A stretch of 64,000 nt of DNA from Nocardioides sp. S5 (GTDB lineage: Bacteria > Actinomycetota > Actinomycetes > Propionibacteriales > Nocardioidaceae), in contig NZ_CP022296.1 in assembly GCF_017310035.1 (NCBI RefSeq), forward strand, positions 3,038,001-3,102,000, written 5' to 3'. The notes beneath the pieces were generated by a model. That model was not told where the DNA came from. It searched no databases and saw only the letters and a list, made by a program, of their open reading frames with translations. The position numbers and the translations under genes were made by a program. Every line of letters begins with the position of its first letter. Position 1 is the first letter of the stretch. This document shows, one piece after another, positions 33,495 through 42,709 of the stretch.

Positions 33495-34691
33495 GTGGCC
33501 CTGCCGAGGATCAGTGACGCCGAGCGTCGTCGCCGGATCGCCGTACGCCACGCGGTGGCTCCCGCCCACCGGCTCGACACCGTCGAGGCGGTCACCCGGG
33601 CGATGACCGTGCTGCACGCGACCGAGGCCGCAACCGTGCACCTCGCCGTCGCTGCCCGGGCCGAGGGCCTCCATGTCGACGACGTCGACCACGCGCTCTA
33701 CGACGAGCGCAGCGTCGTCAAGCAGCTGGCCATGCGGCGCACGCTCTTCGTCCTCCCCCGCGACCTCCTGCCCGCGGCGTGGGGCAGCGCGTCGGCACGC
33801 GTTGCGACGGCGGAGCGCAAGCGGGTCGCCAGGATGGTGGAGCAGGCCGGGCTGGCCGCCGACGGTGCCGCGTGGCTCGATGCCGCCCGCGCCGCCACCC
33901 TGGCCCGGCTCGCCGACGGTCCCGCGACCACGGCCGAGCTCCGCGCGCAGGTGCCCGAGCTCGCAGGCTCCGTCGGTGGCGACAGCGACAAGCCCTACGA
34001 CCGGCCGGTGCCCGTCGCCCCCTGGGTGCTGACCCACCTCGGCCTGACCGGTGCCGTGTTCCGCGGTCCCAACGCCGGCCACTGGCGGGTCAACAAGCCG
34101 ACCTGGGCCACGGCCGAGGAGTGGCTCGGCACGACGGAGACTCCGTGGGACGAGGCCGCCGGCTACGCGGAGCTGGTCCGCCGCTGGCTGGCCACCTTCG
34201 GCCCCGGCACCGCCGCCGACGTCCAGTGGTGGCTCGGCTCGACCAAGACCGCCGTGACCCGCGCCCTGGCCGACGTCGGTGCTGTGGAGGTCGCCCTCGA
34301 CGACGCGACGACCGGCTGGGTGCTGCCCGACGACATCGACGACACCCCTCCTGTGGAGCCGTGGGCCGCGCTGCTGCCGACGCTCGACCCGACGGTGATG
34401 GGCTGGAAGTCGCGCGACTTCTACCTCGACCCCGTCCACGTGCCGCGGCTCTTCGACACCAACGGCAACGCCGGCACCACCGCGTGGTGGGACGGCCGGG
34501 TCGTGGGCTGCTGGGTGCAGGACGACTCCGGAGCCGTACGCCTCTCGCTGCTCGAGGACGTCGACCCTGCGGGCCGTGCCGCGCTGGAGCAGGAGGCCGA
34601 CCGGCTGACCCGGTGGCTCGACGGCACCGTGGTGGGGACCGTCTACTCCTCACCGCAGATGAAGCAGGCCCGGCTCGCCCCGTCGGCCTAG
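33495..34691 (+). CDS. winged-helix DNA-binding domain protein (HTH_42/AlkZ-related)
   Basis: A 398-residue member of the winged-helix HTH_42 family, which includes the interstrand-crosslink glycosylases AlkZ and YcaQ. Family features are the N-terminal ISDAERRRRIAVRHAV, QLAMRRTLFVLPRDLLP, APWVLTHLGLTGAV, and the Asp/Arg-rich VMGWKSRDFYLDP near the C-terminus. The QxQ/QxD glycosylase motif is not evident, so it may bind DNA without base excision. The GTG start lies six bases after the nadA stop, suggesting co-transcription. Its stop overlaps that of the convergent histidine kinase. Confidence 0.8.
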   Translation: MALPRISDAERRRRIAVRHAVAPAHRLDTVEAVTRAMTVLHATEAATVHLAVAARAEGLHVDDVDHALYDERSVVKQLAMRRTLFVLPRDLLPAAWGSASARVATAERKRVARMVEQAGLAADGAAWLDAARAATLARLADGPATTAELRAQVPELAGSVGGDSDKPYDRPVPVAPWVLTHLGLTGAVFRGPNAGHWRVNKPTWATAEEWLGTTETPWDEAAGYAELVRRWLATFGPGTAADVQWWLGSTKTAVTRALADVGAVEVALDDATTGWVLPDDIDDTPPVEPWAALLPTLDPTVMGWKSRDFYLDPVHVPRLFDTNGNAGTTAWWDGRVVGCWVQDDSGAVRLSLLEDVDPAGRAALEQEADRLTRWLDGTVVGTVYSSPQMKQARLAPSA

Positions 34692-35872
34692 GTGCGGCCC
34701 GGCACGGGGAGCTCGAACCAGAAGACCGAGCCACCCCCGGGGCGGTCCTCGACCCCCATGGACCCGCCGTGTGCCTCGACGATGCGACGGCAGGTCGCCA
34801 GCCCGATCCCCGAGCCGTCGACGGTCTTGTCGAGGCGGGCGAGCGGCGCGAAGACGCGCTCGTGCTGGTCGGCAGGAATGCCGCGCCCGCGGTCGCGCAC
34901 CTCGACGCGGTGGTGCTTGTCGAGGGCGCGCGCGTCGACCTCGATGTCCGGCGCCGCACCGGCAGGGCTGAACTTCGCTGCGTTGTCCACGAGGTTCATC
35001 AGCACCGACCGCAGCTGCGGGCCGTCACCGCGAACGGTGGGGAGCGTGCCCACGGCGACGTGGGTGCGGTCGACCCGCCCCGCGAGGTCGTCGAGGGCCG
35101 CGTCGAGCTCCGCGTCCAGGTCGACGAGGTCGTCCCCGGGCGCCGCGCCCTGCGCGGCGAAGTCCAGCAGGCCGCCGATCATGTCCGTCATCCGCGTCAC
35201 ACCGCGGCGCGCGCGGGCGACCGTGTCGACCTGGTAGGGGTCGGTCACCTCGAGCTCGAGGCTCTCCAGGGAGAGCGAGATCGAGGTCAGCGGGTTCTTC
35301 AGGTCGTGGCTGACCTGTCCGGCGAAGTGCGCCAGGCGCTCGTTGGAGGTCGCCAGCCGGGCGTTGACCTCCTGCAACCGCCGCGACGCGAGCTCGAGCT
35401 CCAGCACGTCGACGACGCGGTCGGCGAGCTGGGCGAGGCCGCGGGCAGCCTCGTCGTCCACCTCGTGCGTCGCGCTGTCGAAGACGCAGAGGGTGCCGAT
35501 GACGACGCCGGAGGGAGTGGTCAGCGGGTGGGAGCCGTAGAACTTCACGTCGCCGATCTCGCCGGTCGTCCAGGGGCTGTGGGCGAAGCGGGCGTCGCGC
35601 CCGGCGTCCTCGAGCATCACCGGCTCGCCGGACTCCACGACCACGCGGCACAACGCGTCCTCACGCGCGGAGTCCTGCCCCTCGAAACCGGTCGTGGCGA
35701 CCTGGTGCTGGGTGTCGGCGGAGAAGAGGTTGACGGCGGCGAAGGGCACGCCGGCCACCCGGGCCGCGAGCTCCACGAGCGCGTCGAGCTCGCGGCGCGG
35801 CGGGCGGTCGAGGGCGTCGTACGCCGCCAGCACCCGCTCGCGCCTGGCGTCGGCGTCCTGCAGTGCCGTCAC
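34688..35872 (-). CDS. GAF-domain sensor histidine kinase
   Basis: A 394-residue cytoplasmic kinase. A GAF domain (about 25-165: FAAVNLFSADTQHQVATTGF, FYGSHPLTTPSGVVIGTLCVFD) is followed by a dimerisation helix with the phospho-acceptor His in GQVSHDLKNPLTSISLSLE (about 193) and an HATPase_c domain (NLVDNAAKFSPAG, DRGRGIPADQHERVFAPLARLD, GSGIGLATCRRIVEAHGG). There is no membrane segment and no adjacent response regulator. The GTG overlaps the pspAB stop, placing it as the fifth gene of the Psp operon, so it may sense or signal envelope stress. Confidence 0.88.
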   Translation of the reverse strand: MTALQDADARRERVLAAYDALDRPPRRELDALVELAARVAGVPFAAVNLFSADTQHQVATTGFEGQDSAREDALCRVVVESGEPVMLEDAGRDARFAHSPWTTGEIGDVKFYGSHPLTTPSGVVIGTLCVFDSATHEVDDEAARGLAQLADRVVDVLELELASRRLQEVNARLATSNERLAHFAGQVSHDLKNPLTSISLSLESLELEVTDPYQVDTVARARRGVTRMTDMIGGLLDFAAQGAAPGDDLVDLDAELDAALDDLAGRVDRTHVAVGTLPTVRGDGPQLRSVLMNLVDNAAKFSPAGAAPDIEVDARALDKHHRVEVRDRGRGIPADQHERVFAPLARLDKTVDGSGIGLATCRRIVEAHGGSMGVEDRPGGGSVFWFELPVPGRT

Positions 35873-36441
35873 AGGCCCGGCGCCTTCCAGACGGCGAGCC
35901 AGCGCTGCAGGTCCGGCTCCATCGGCAGCTCGTCGGCAAGCAGGTCGCGCACGGAGAGCTCCAGCAGGGTGTCGCGCGACTGGGGGCCGCTGGGTGAGAA
36001 GGGGTAGAAGGTGCCCTGCTTGTAGAGGTAGGTGAGCCCGAAGCGCTGGCCGGAGGCGTTGGCGAAGGGCACCATCGAGCAGAGGAGGCCACTGTCGAAG
36101 CCGTTGAGCTCGAGGGTGGTGTTGACGGCGTGGAGGTCGGTGCAGAGGCCGGACATGTCGCTCGGGTCGCCCGTCACCACCAGCCAGGTGAAGCCGAAGT
36201 CGTCCTGGTTCACGCTGACCTGCGGCGCCTCGGCGTCGTCGCGCAGCAGCGCCACCACGTCCTGCTGGGTCTGCGCGAACGCGGCCCCCGCGGCCGAGCG
36301 GTAGCAGACCGAGCCGGACCCCGTCGGCTCGAAGCCGAGCGCGGTCTGGAGCGTGATCGCGGCGCTCGGCACGAGGAACAGCGCGTCGAGGTTGTTGCGC
36401 TTCGGCTGCGTCCTGGCCCGCATCGCCTCCCAGAGACCCAT
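35869..36441 (-). CDS. pspAB: PspA-associated protein PspAB
   Basis: A 190-residue soluble protein matching the actinobacterial PspAB family: MGLWEAMRARTQPKRNNLDALF at the start, PSAAITLQTALGFEPTGSGSVCYR, the ...DLHAVNTTLELNGFDSGLLCSM centre and YLYKQGTFYPFSP near the end. Its biochemical role is unsettled; it travels with PspA, PspAA and HtpX. Here it lies seven bases after htpX and overlaps the kinase gene start by four bases (GTGA). No membrane segment or signal peptide is visible. Confidence 0.85.
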   Translation of the reverse strand: MGLWEAMRARTQPKRNNLDALFLVPSAAITLQTALGFEPTGSGSVCYRSAAGAAFAQTQQDVVALLRDDAEAPQVSVNQDDFGFTWLVVTGDPSDMSGLCTDLHAVNTTLELNGFDSGLLCSMVPFANASGQRFGLTYLYKQGTFYPFSPSGPQSRDTLLELSVRDLLADELPMEPDLQRWLAVWKAPGL

Positions 36442-36447
36442 CGGCCC

Positions 36448-37356
36448 TCAGCCCGCCGGCCGGCTGAGCTCGGCCTGGATCCGCGCGAGCTGGGACAGCC
36501 GGCGCTCCAGGGGTGGGTGGGTGGCCATCAGGCCGCTCAGGCCTCCGCTCAGGGCGGGGACGATGCACAGGGCGCTGGCTGCGCTGGCGGCCCGCAGGTC
36601 ACGGGTGGGGATGGCGGCGGCCTCGCCGCTGATCTTCTGCAGGGCGCTGGCGAGCGCGGCGGGTTTCAGCGTCAGGTAGGCGCCGGCCCGGTCGGCGCTC
36701 AGCTCGCGGTAGCGCGAGAGCAGGCGCAGCGACAGGAAGCTGACGGCGTAGACCACGAGGGCGACCACGACGGCGATCAGCACGGCCGGCAGCGCGCTGT
36801 TGTTGTTGCGCGAACGCCCCATGCCGCCGAACTGGGCGAAGCGCATCAGCAGGCCGGCTGCGATGCCGGCGGACGAGGCGACCGTCATGACCAGCACGTC
36901 GCGGTGGGCGACGTGGCTCAGCTCGTGCGCCAGCACCGCCTCGAGCTCCTCGGCGTCGAGGGTCTGGAGGATCCCGGTCGTCACGCACACGACCGACCGT
37001 TCGGGAGAGCGGCCGGTGGCGAACGCGTTGGGCACGGCCAGGTCCGCGACACCCACGCGGGGCTTGGGCATGTCGGCCAGGGCGCAGAGCCGGTCGATCA
37101 TCCCGTGCAGCTCCGGCGCCTCCTCGGGCGTCACCTCGCGGGCGCGCATGGCACGCATGGCGACCTTGTCCGAGCTCCACCACTGCCAGAACGCCATGCC
37201 GATCGCGATCAGGGCGACCGCGACCGCCCCGCCCGGGCTGCGGACGAAGGCGATGACGGCGACGACGAGACCGACGTAGAGCGCGCCGAGGAGGAAGAGG
37301 GTGAGGGTCATCCGGACGGTGAGTCCGGTGTCCTTGATGAAGCGCGACGAGGCCAT
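36448..37356 (-). CDS. htpX: membrane zinc metalloprotease HtpX
   Basis: A 302-residue M48 protease that degrades damaged membrane proteins. Two N-terminal helices (about 15-55) precede the zinc motif HELSH in VLAHELSHVAHRD (about 139-143), and two further helices follow (SSAGIAAGLLMRF, VLIAVVVALVVYAVSFL). The third ligand is probably the Glu in YRELSADRAGAYL. It lies in the Psp operon, ten bases after pspAA, consistent with shared induction under membrane stress. Confidence 0.95.
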   Translation of the reverse strand: MASSRFIKDTGLTVRMTLTLFLLGALYVGLVVAVIAFVRSPGGAVAVALIAIGMAFWQWWSSDKVAMRAMRAREVTPEEAPELHGMIDRLCALADMPKPRVGVADLAVPNAFATGRSPERSVVCVTTGILQTLDAEELEAVLAHELSHVAHRDVLVMTVASSAGIAAGLLMRFAQFGGMGRSRNNNSALPAVLIAVVVALVVYAVSFLSLRLLSRYRELSADRAGAYLTLKPAALASALQKISGEAAAIPTRDLRAASAASALCIVPALSGGLSGLMATHPPLERRLSQLARIQAELSRPAG

Positions 37357-37366
37357 CGAGGACCGG

Positions 37367-37645
37367 TCAGCCGGGGATCAGGCCGTCGTCACCCAGGAGC
37401 TCGCGGACCTCGTCGATGGTGGCGTCCGGTGGCGGCAGGATGAGGTCGGACTCGTCGAGGGAGTCCAGCTCGTGGTGCGTGCCGCTGGAGCGGACCGCGG
37501 ACAGGAGTCCCTGGAGCGCGGTGCGGAACATCGCCTCGTCGCCGGACTCGATGGCCTGCTCGATCTGGTTGTCGAGGCCGTTGAGGGCGTCGAGGGCGTG
37601 GTCGTCGAGGTCGTACTGACCCTCGCCGAGGATGCGGACGATCAT
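37367..37645 (-). CDS. pspAA: PspA-associated protein PspAA
   Basis: A 92-residue soluble protein beginning MIVRILGEGQYDLDDHALDALN, the signature of actinobacterial PspAA, with the conserved NQIEQAIESGDEAMFRTALQGLL helix. It is thought to work with PspA, but its activity is not established. The ATG overlaps the pspA stop by three bases, so the two products are made together. Confidence 0.88.
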   Translation of the reverse strand: MIVRILGEGQYDLDDHALDALNGLDNQIEQAIESGDEAMFRTALQGLLSAVRSSGTHHELDSLDESDLILPPPDATIDEVRELLGDDGLIPG

Positions 37646-38442
37646 GCCCGACCGCCCTCCGTCGACTCGGGGTCGGCCTTCACGGCCTCGGGCTCGGCGG
37701 CGAGGATGTCGCCGCCGTCGGAGCCCTCGATCGCCTGCGGCTGGGCGCTGCCCGCCTTGAGCCGGGCCAGCTCGGACTCGACGTCGGAGCCGGAGCTCAG
37801 GGCGTCGAGCTCGCGGGAGATGTCGTCGCCGGCGTTGAGCTGCGAGGCATCGTCGAGCGCGCCGGAGGCGATCAGCTCGTCGATCGCCTGGCCGCGTGCC
37901 TGCATCTGTGCGGTCTTGTCCTCGGCGCGCTGGATCGCCAGGCCGACGTCGCCCATCTCCTCGCCGATGCCCGACATCGCCTCGCCGATGCGCGTCTGCG
38001 CCTCGGCGGCGGTGTAGGTGGCCTTGATGGTCTCCTTGCGCGTGCGGAACGCCTCGACCTTGGCCTGGAGCCGCTGCTGGGCCAGGACGAGCTTCTCCTC
38101 CTCGCCCTGGAGCGTGGCCTGCTGCTCCTTGAGCGCGGTGATCTGCGACGCCAGGCCCGACTTGCGGGTCAGCGCCTCGCGCGCCAGGTCCTCGCGACCG
38201 GCCCCGATGGCCTTCTCGGCCTGACCCTGGAGCTTGGCGGCCTGCTGCTCGAGCTGGTTGACCTGGAGCTCGACGCGCTTGCGGCTGGTGGCGACGTCCG
38301 CGACACCCCGCCGGACCTTCGAGAGCAGCTCGAGCTGGCGCTGGTAGCTGTAGTCGAGGGTCTCGCGGGGGTCCTCCGCCTTGTCCAGGGCCGTGTTGGC
38401 CTTGGAGCGGAAGATCAGGCTGATGCGCTTCATGAGACTCAT
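37642..38442 (-). CDS. pspA: phage shock protein A
   Basis: A 266-residue PspA/ESCRT-III family protein that coats and stabilises stressed membranes. An amphipathic start (MSLMKRISLIFRSKAN) is followed by long coiled coil to about residue 215 and a disordered acidic tail of about 50 residues. The ATG at 38442 is chosen because it begins the amphipathic helix and GAGAGGG lies upstream; a further 26 codons are open but not coding-like. TAGGGT (38486-38491, minus) could be its -10 box. It is first in pspA-pspAA-htpX-pspAB-kinase. Confidence 0.94.
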   Translation of the reverse strand: MSLMKRISLIFRSKANTALDKAEDPRETLDYSYQRQLELLSKVRRGVADVATSRKRVELQVNQLEQQAAKLQGQAEKAIGAGREDLAREALTRKSGLASQITALKEQQATLQGEEEKLVLAQQRLQAKVEAFRTRKETIKATYTAAEAQTRIGEAMSGIGEEMGDVGLAIQRAEDKTAQMQARGQAIDELIASGALDDASQLNAGDDISRELDALSSGSDVESELARLKAGSAQPQAIEGSDGGDILAAEPEAVKADPESTEGGRA

Positions 38443-38592
38443 CGGGGTGGAAACCCTCTCTCGGTACGGCTGGGTCGTCCCTCTCACCCTAGGACCAAAC
38501 CCAAGCCGGAGGTAGGACATCCCGCGACCGCGTCCGCGCGGGCGTACGGCGATAGGCTGGGGGGAGCATCCGATCCAGTGAAGGCAGCACGC

Positions 38593-39174
38593 GTGTTCCG
38601 ACGTACCCAGTCCCAGCCGGAGACCCCCCTCTCTCCCGAGAAGGTGGGCGGCAAGGGCCGCCCCACGCCCTCGCGCAAGGAGGCCGAGGCGGCCGCTCGC
38701 GCCCGCGCGAAGGTGCCCCGGACCCGCAAGGAGCAGGCGGCCGCGCAGCGTGCCGCTCGTGGCGACACGTCCCGCAAGATGCGCGAGGCGATGAAGACCG
38801 GCGACGAGCGCTACCTGCCCAGCCGCGACCGCGGGCCCGTGCGCCGCTTCATCCGCGACTTCGTCGACGCCCGCTTCTCCTTCATCGAGCTCATGGTGCC
38901 GCTGCTCATCGTCTCGATGGTGCTGGGCTACTCCGGCAACAACGGCATGGTCCAGCTCGGCAACACGGTCCTGTTCACCACGATCATGGTGATCATCGTC
39001 GACATCGTCATGCTGCGCTTCAGGCTGCGCCGCGAGCTCGCCCGACGCTTCCCCGACGAGTCCACCAAGGGCTCCACGCTGTACGCCGCCATGCGCTCGC
39101 TGCAGATGAAGTTCCTGCGCCTGCCCAAGGCCCAGGTCAGGATCGGCGAGAAGCTGCCCGAGACCTACCGATGA
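38593..39174 (+). CDS. DUF3043 membrane protein
   Basis: A protein of about 193 residues of the actinobacterial DUF3043 family. A basic, disordered N-terminus (KGRPTPSRKEAEAAARARAKVP and SRKMREAMKTGDERYLP) leads to two membrane helices (FIELMVPLLIVSMVLGY and TVLFTTIMVIIVDIVMLRF) and a C-terminal cytoplasmic tail (LQMKFLRLPKAQVRIG). Function unknown. GTG codons at 38578 and 38593 could both start it; the second matches the usual VFRR start. TAGGCT at 38553-38558 may be the -10 box. Its stop overlaps the next gene's ATG. Confidence 0.85.
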   Translation: MFRRTQSQPETPLSPEKVGGKGRPTPSRKEAEAAARARAKVPRTRKEQAAAQRAARGDTSRKMREAMKTGDERYLPSRDRGPVRRFIRDFVDARFSFIELMVPLLIVSMVLGYSGNNGMVQLGNTVLFTTIMVIIVDIVMLRFRLRRELARRFPDESTKGSTLYAAMRSLQMKFLRLPKAQVRIGEKLPETYR

Positions 39175-39731
39175 GCCACTCGCACGCGGGCGGCCCGACC
39201 GCCGACGTGTCCGTGCGCATCGCCTGGGCCGACGACGCCGAGGCGATCGCCGCGGTGCAGGTGCGCGCGTGGCCCGAGCTCTACGCCGGCGTGCTGCCCG
39301 CCGAGGTGCTGCCGAGCGACGTCGACGCCGTGTCGGCGCAGTGGCGCCAGGTGCTTGCCCGGCCCGCCGACGCCCGCAACCGCGTGCTCGTCGCCCTGGA
39401 GCGCAACCGCGTGGTCGGCTTCGCGCTCACCTCCCCCGCGCTCGACCCCGACTGCGACCCGGTCGCCGACGGGGAGGTCGCCGAGGTCACCCTCGACCCC
39501 GCCGAACGGGCCAAGGGTCACGGGTCACGGCTGCTGCAGGCTGCAGTCGACACCCTCGCCGCCGACCGGTTCACCCGCGCCGTCACCTGGGTCAATGCCG
39601 GCGACGACGGGCTGCGCACGTTCTTCACCGACGCCGGGTGGGCGGCCGACTCCGCGCACCGCGAGCTCGACCTCGACGGGACCGGGACGACGACGGTCAA
39701 GCAGGTGCGGCTCCACACCGCGATCGCCTGA
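39171..39731 (+). CDS. GNAT-family N-acetyltransferase
   Basis: A 186-residue single-domain acetyltransferase. It begins with a short His-containing leader, then VRIAWADDAEAIAAVQVRAW, and has the acetyl-CoA-binding region in VAEVTLDPAERAKGHGSRLLQAAVD with the standard R/K-GxGxxL pattern. The C-terminal FFTDAGWAADSAHRELDLDG strand fits the fold. The substrate is unknown. The ATG overlaps the DUF3043 stop (ATGA), so the pair is probably one operon. Confidence 0.85.
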   Translation: MSHSHAGGPTADVSVRIAWADDAEAIAAVQVRAWPELYAGVLPAEVLPSDVDAVSAQWRQVLARPADARNRVLVALERNRVVGFALTSPALDPDCDPVADGEVAEVTLDPAERAKGHGSRLLQAAVDTLAADRFTRAVTWVNAGDDGLRTFFTDAGWAADSAHRELDLDGTGTTTVKQVRLHTAIA

Positions 39732-39836
39732 GCCGCACCCCGGCGCGCCAACCCACCCCTGGGTGTCTTGCTTTTCCTGTGACTGCCGTCACTATGGAGG
39801 TCCGGCCACTTCGCCGGTCCAGCACGGGGGTTCGAC

Positions 39837-40064
39837 ATGTTCGGTCCGCTTCCACCACTCCACAAGTGGGTGCTCGTCCTCGCCGCGGTCCTCGTCTGCA
39901 TGGGGATCGGCTTCTGGGTCGGCGCCGTCCCGGAGATCCCGCTCAACATCAGGGTCGGCCTGGTGGCCGGCGCCGGTGCCGGCATCGCTGCGGCATTCGT
40001 CCTGGTCCACGACTTCCACCGGCGGCAGCGGCCGCCCGTGCGCGTACGCCGCCACGAGCCGTAG
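39837..40064 (+). CDS. small two-helix membrane protein
   Basis: A 75-residue protein with two hydrophobic segments (WVLVLAAVLVCMGIGFWVG and LVAGAGAGIAAAFVLVH) and a strongly basic C-terminal tail (DFHRRQRPPVRVRRHEP). The predicted hairpin would leave both ends on the cytoplasmic side. I do not recognise the family. It lies in its own intergenic space between a GNAT gene and azlC, on the same strand as both. Confidence 0.6.
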   Translation: MFGPLPPLHKWVLVLAAVLVCMGIGFWVGAVPEIPLNIRVGLVAGAGAGIAAAFVLVHDFHRRQRPPVRVRRHEP

Positions 40065-40104
40065 CCGGCACCCCGCCGGCGTCGGACCGGGGCGCGGCAT
40101 GTCC

Positions 40105-40110
40105 TAGCCT
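40105..40110 (+). promoter_or_regulatory. TANNNT box, leaderless promoter of azlC
   Basis: TAGCCT ends six bases before the GTG at 40117. Confidence 0.5.
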
Positions 40111-40116
40111 TCCGGC

Positions 40117-40848
40117 GTGAGTGACGTCGTGCTCGATCCCGCCGAGCGCTCCGGGATCCTCCGCGACAGCCTCGCCGTGGGCGTGGCGACCGGTGCGTAC
40201 GGGCTCGGGTTCGGCGCCGTCTCGGTCGCGTCCGGCCTCAGCGTCGCCCAGACGTGCGTGCTGTCGCTGCTGATGTTCACCGGGGCCAGCCAGTTCGCGC
40301 TGGTGGGCGTCGTGGCCGCCGGCGGGAGCCCCCTCTCGGGCGCCGCGACCGCGCTCCTGCTCGGCACCCGCAACACGCTCTACGGCCTCCGGATGGCGCC
40401 GCTGCTGCAGTGGCGGGGCTGGCGCCGCGCGGGTGCGGCCCACGTCCTCATCGACGAGTCGACCGCGATGTCGGTGGGTCGCGACAGCACCCCCGCGGCC
40501 CGGCTCGGCTTCCTCGCCACCGGGATCGCCGTCTTCGTCCTGTGGAACCTCGCCACCCTGGTGGGAGCACTCGCCGGCGGGGCCGTCGGCGACCCGCGGA
40601 CCTTCGGTCTCGACGCCGCCGTCGCCGCCGCCTTCCTGGCGCTGCTGTGGCCCCGGCTCAAGGACCGGCGCAACGTGCTCGTCGGCGTGCTGGCCGCAGC
40701 GGTCGCGCTGTCGATGGTGCCGGTCAGCGCCGCGGGCGTGCCCGTCCTGGCCGCTGGGGGCGTCGCCCTGCTCGTCGGCGTCCTGGCACGCCGGCAGGAT
40801 CCCACGGAGATCCCCGGGCCCGACGACGTGGCGGGTGGGCACCACTGA
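40117..40848 (+). CDS. azlC: AzlC-family branched-chain amino acid exporter subunit
   Basis: The 243-residue large subunit of the AzlCD exporter, which excretes branched-chain amino acids or analogues. It has about seven hydrophobic segments and the family motifs GFGAVSVASGLSVAQTCVLS, MFTGASQFALVGVVAAGGSP and LLGTRNTLYGLRMAPLL. GTG start with TAGCCT six bases upstream. Its stop overlaps the azlD start (ATGA), so the two subunits are made together. Confidence 0.9.
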   Translation: MSDVVLDPAERSGILRDSLAVGVATGAYGLGFGAVSVASGLSVAQTCVLSLLMFTGASQFALVGVVAAGGSPLSGAATALLLGTRNTLYGLRMAPLLQWRGWRRAGAAHVLIDESTAMSVGRDSTPAARLGFLATGIAVFVLWNLATLVGALAGGAVGDPRTFGLDAAVAAAFLALLWPRLKDRRNVLVGVLAAAVALSMVPVSAAGVPVLAAGGVALLVGVLARRQDPTEIPGPDDVAGGHH

Positions 40849-41144
40849 TGTGGACCGCGATCCTGCTGGCCGGCGCCGGCTGCTACCTGCTCAAGCTGGC
40901 CGGGCTGTCCCTGCCGGAGCGGGTGCTCGCCCACCCGACCGTCGAGCGGGTGGCCGACCTCATCCCGGTGGCGCTGCTGGCCGCGCTGGTCGCGGTGCAG
41001 GCCTTCTCCGAGGGCCCCGCCCTCGCCCTCGACGCACGGGCGCTGGGTCTCGGCTTCGCCTTCGTCGCGCTGCTGCTGCGTGCGCCGTTCCTCGTCGTGG
41101 TGGTGGGCGCAGCCGTGGTGGCCGCGCTCGCGCGCGTGGTCTGA
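40848..41144 (+). CDS. azlD: AzlD-family small membrane subunit
   Basis: A 98-residue protein with three or four hydrophobic helices (MWTAILLAGAGCYLLKLAG, VADLIPVALLAALVAVQAF, LLLRAPFLVVVVGAAVVAAL). This is the small partner of AzlC; the pair forms the exporter in the cytoplasmic membrane. The ATG overlaps the azlC stop. The gene ends 29 bases from the convergent dapB stop. Confidence 0.9.
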   Translation: MWTAILLAGAGCYLLKLAGLSLPERVLAHPTVERVADLIPVALLAALVAVQAFSEGPALALDARALGLGFAFVALLLRAPFLVVVVGAAVVAALARVV

Positions 41145-41173
41145 CGTCTGCCCCTGACCGCGGTCGGGATCAG

Positions 41174-41965
<792 letters not shown>

Positions 41966-42032
41966 CCGTCGGGCGCAGGGTCGCGGGTGGCGGTGGCTGA
42001 CTCGTGAACGCGGGTCTGGCAGGCTGTGCGCC

Positions 42033-42548
42033 ATGCCCTCCCCGACCATCCCGCCGCGCATCAAGTGGGCCGTCGACCTCATGGACGTCCAGCCGGGCGA
42101 CCAGGTCCTCGAGATCGGATGCGGTCCCGGCGCCGGCGCCGAGGCCATCTGCGCCAAGCTGGAGACCGGCAAGCTCTTCGCCATCGACCGCTCGGAGTCG
42201 GGCGTCGATCGCACCAAGAGGCGCAACCAGAAGTACGTCGACGCCGGCCGGCTCGTCGTGCGCCAGATCGACCTCGCCACGCTGCGGGTGCCGGTCAAGC
42301 GGCTCAACAAGGTCTTCGCCTTCAACGTGAACCTCTTCTGGGTCCGCGCGTGCGAGGACGAGATCGCCCTGCTCCACGAGCGCGTGGTCCCCGGCGGCGC
42401 GGTCTACCTCTTCTACGAGGCCGCCCGCCCCGAGCTGGTGCCCAACATCGTGAAGAAGGCGTCGGAGAACCTCCTGCGCGGCGGCTTCCGGGTGAGCGTG
42501 GTCGAGCAGAAGGCTCCCCCGGTCATCGGCATCATCGCCCGGCGCTGA
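42033..42548 (+). CDS. class I SAM-dependent methyltransferase
   Basis: A 171-residue Rossmann-fold methyltransferase with motif I QVLEIGCGPGAGAEAICAKL (about 25-44), the acidic DRSESG after strand 2 and KVFAFNVNLFW in place of the usual motif IV acid. The C-terminal half is short, so the substrate pocket is minimal; the substrate is unknown. The gene is divergent from dapB and ends inside the first unit of an 11-bp tandem repeat. Confidence 0.82.
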   Translation: MPSPTIPPRIKWAVDLMDVQPGDQVLEIGCGPGAGAEAICAKLETGKLFAIDRSESGVDRTKRRNQKYVDAGRLVVRQIDLATLRVPVKRLNKVFAFNVNLFWVRACEDEIALLHERVVPGGAVYLFYEAARPELVPNIVKKASENLLRGGFRVSVVEQKAPPVIGIIARR

Positions 42549-42595
42549 CCCGGCGCTGACCAGGCGCTGACCAGGCGCTGACCAGGCGCTGACCC
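42541..42595 (+). repeat. 11-bp tandem repeat, five copies
   Basis: Five units of GGCGCTGACC(A/C) in a row. The first holds the TGA stop of the methyltransferase gene (42546-42548). The array leads directly into the B1 palindromic repeat. Confidence 0.9.
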
Positions 42596-42706
42596 GGCAC
42601 TTCCTCGCGCTGGAACGCGCTGAGCGGGCACTTCGTTGCTGTGGCAGCTGTGCTCAGCGCAAGTAAGTGCCCGCTCGGCATGTCGTAGCGGAACGAAGTG
42701 CCCGCT
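42596..42706. repeat. dispersed palindromic repeat, family B, copy B1
   Basis: Starts GGCACTTCCTCGCGCTG followed by CGCGCTGA and CGGGC, matching the B2 copy at 63053-63086 at about 31 of 34 positions. It continues with AGCGGGCACTT (42623-42633), whose exact reverse complement AAGTGCCCGCT occurs at 42665-42675 and 42696-42706. It fills the gap between the methyltransferase and the M16 peptidase stop. Confidence 0.8.
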
Positions 42707-42709
42707 CGG

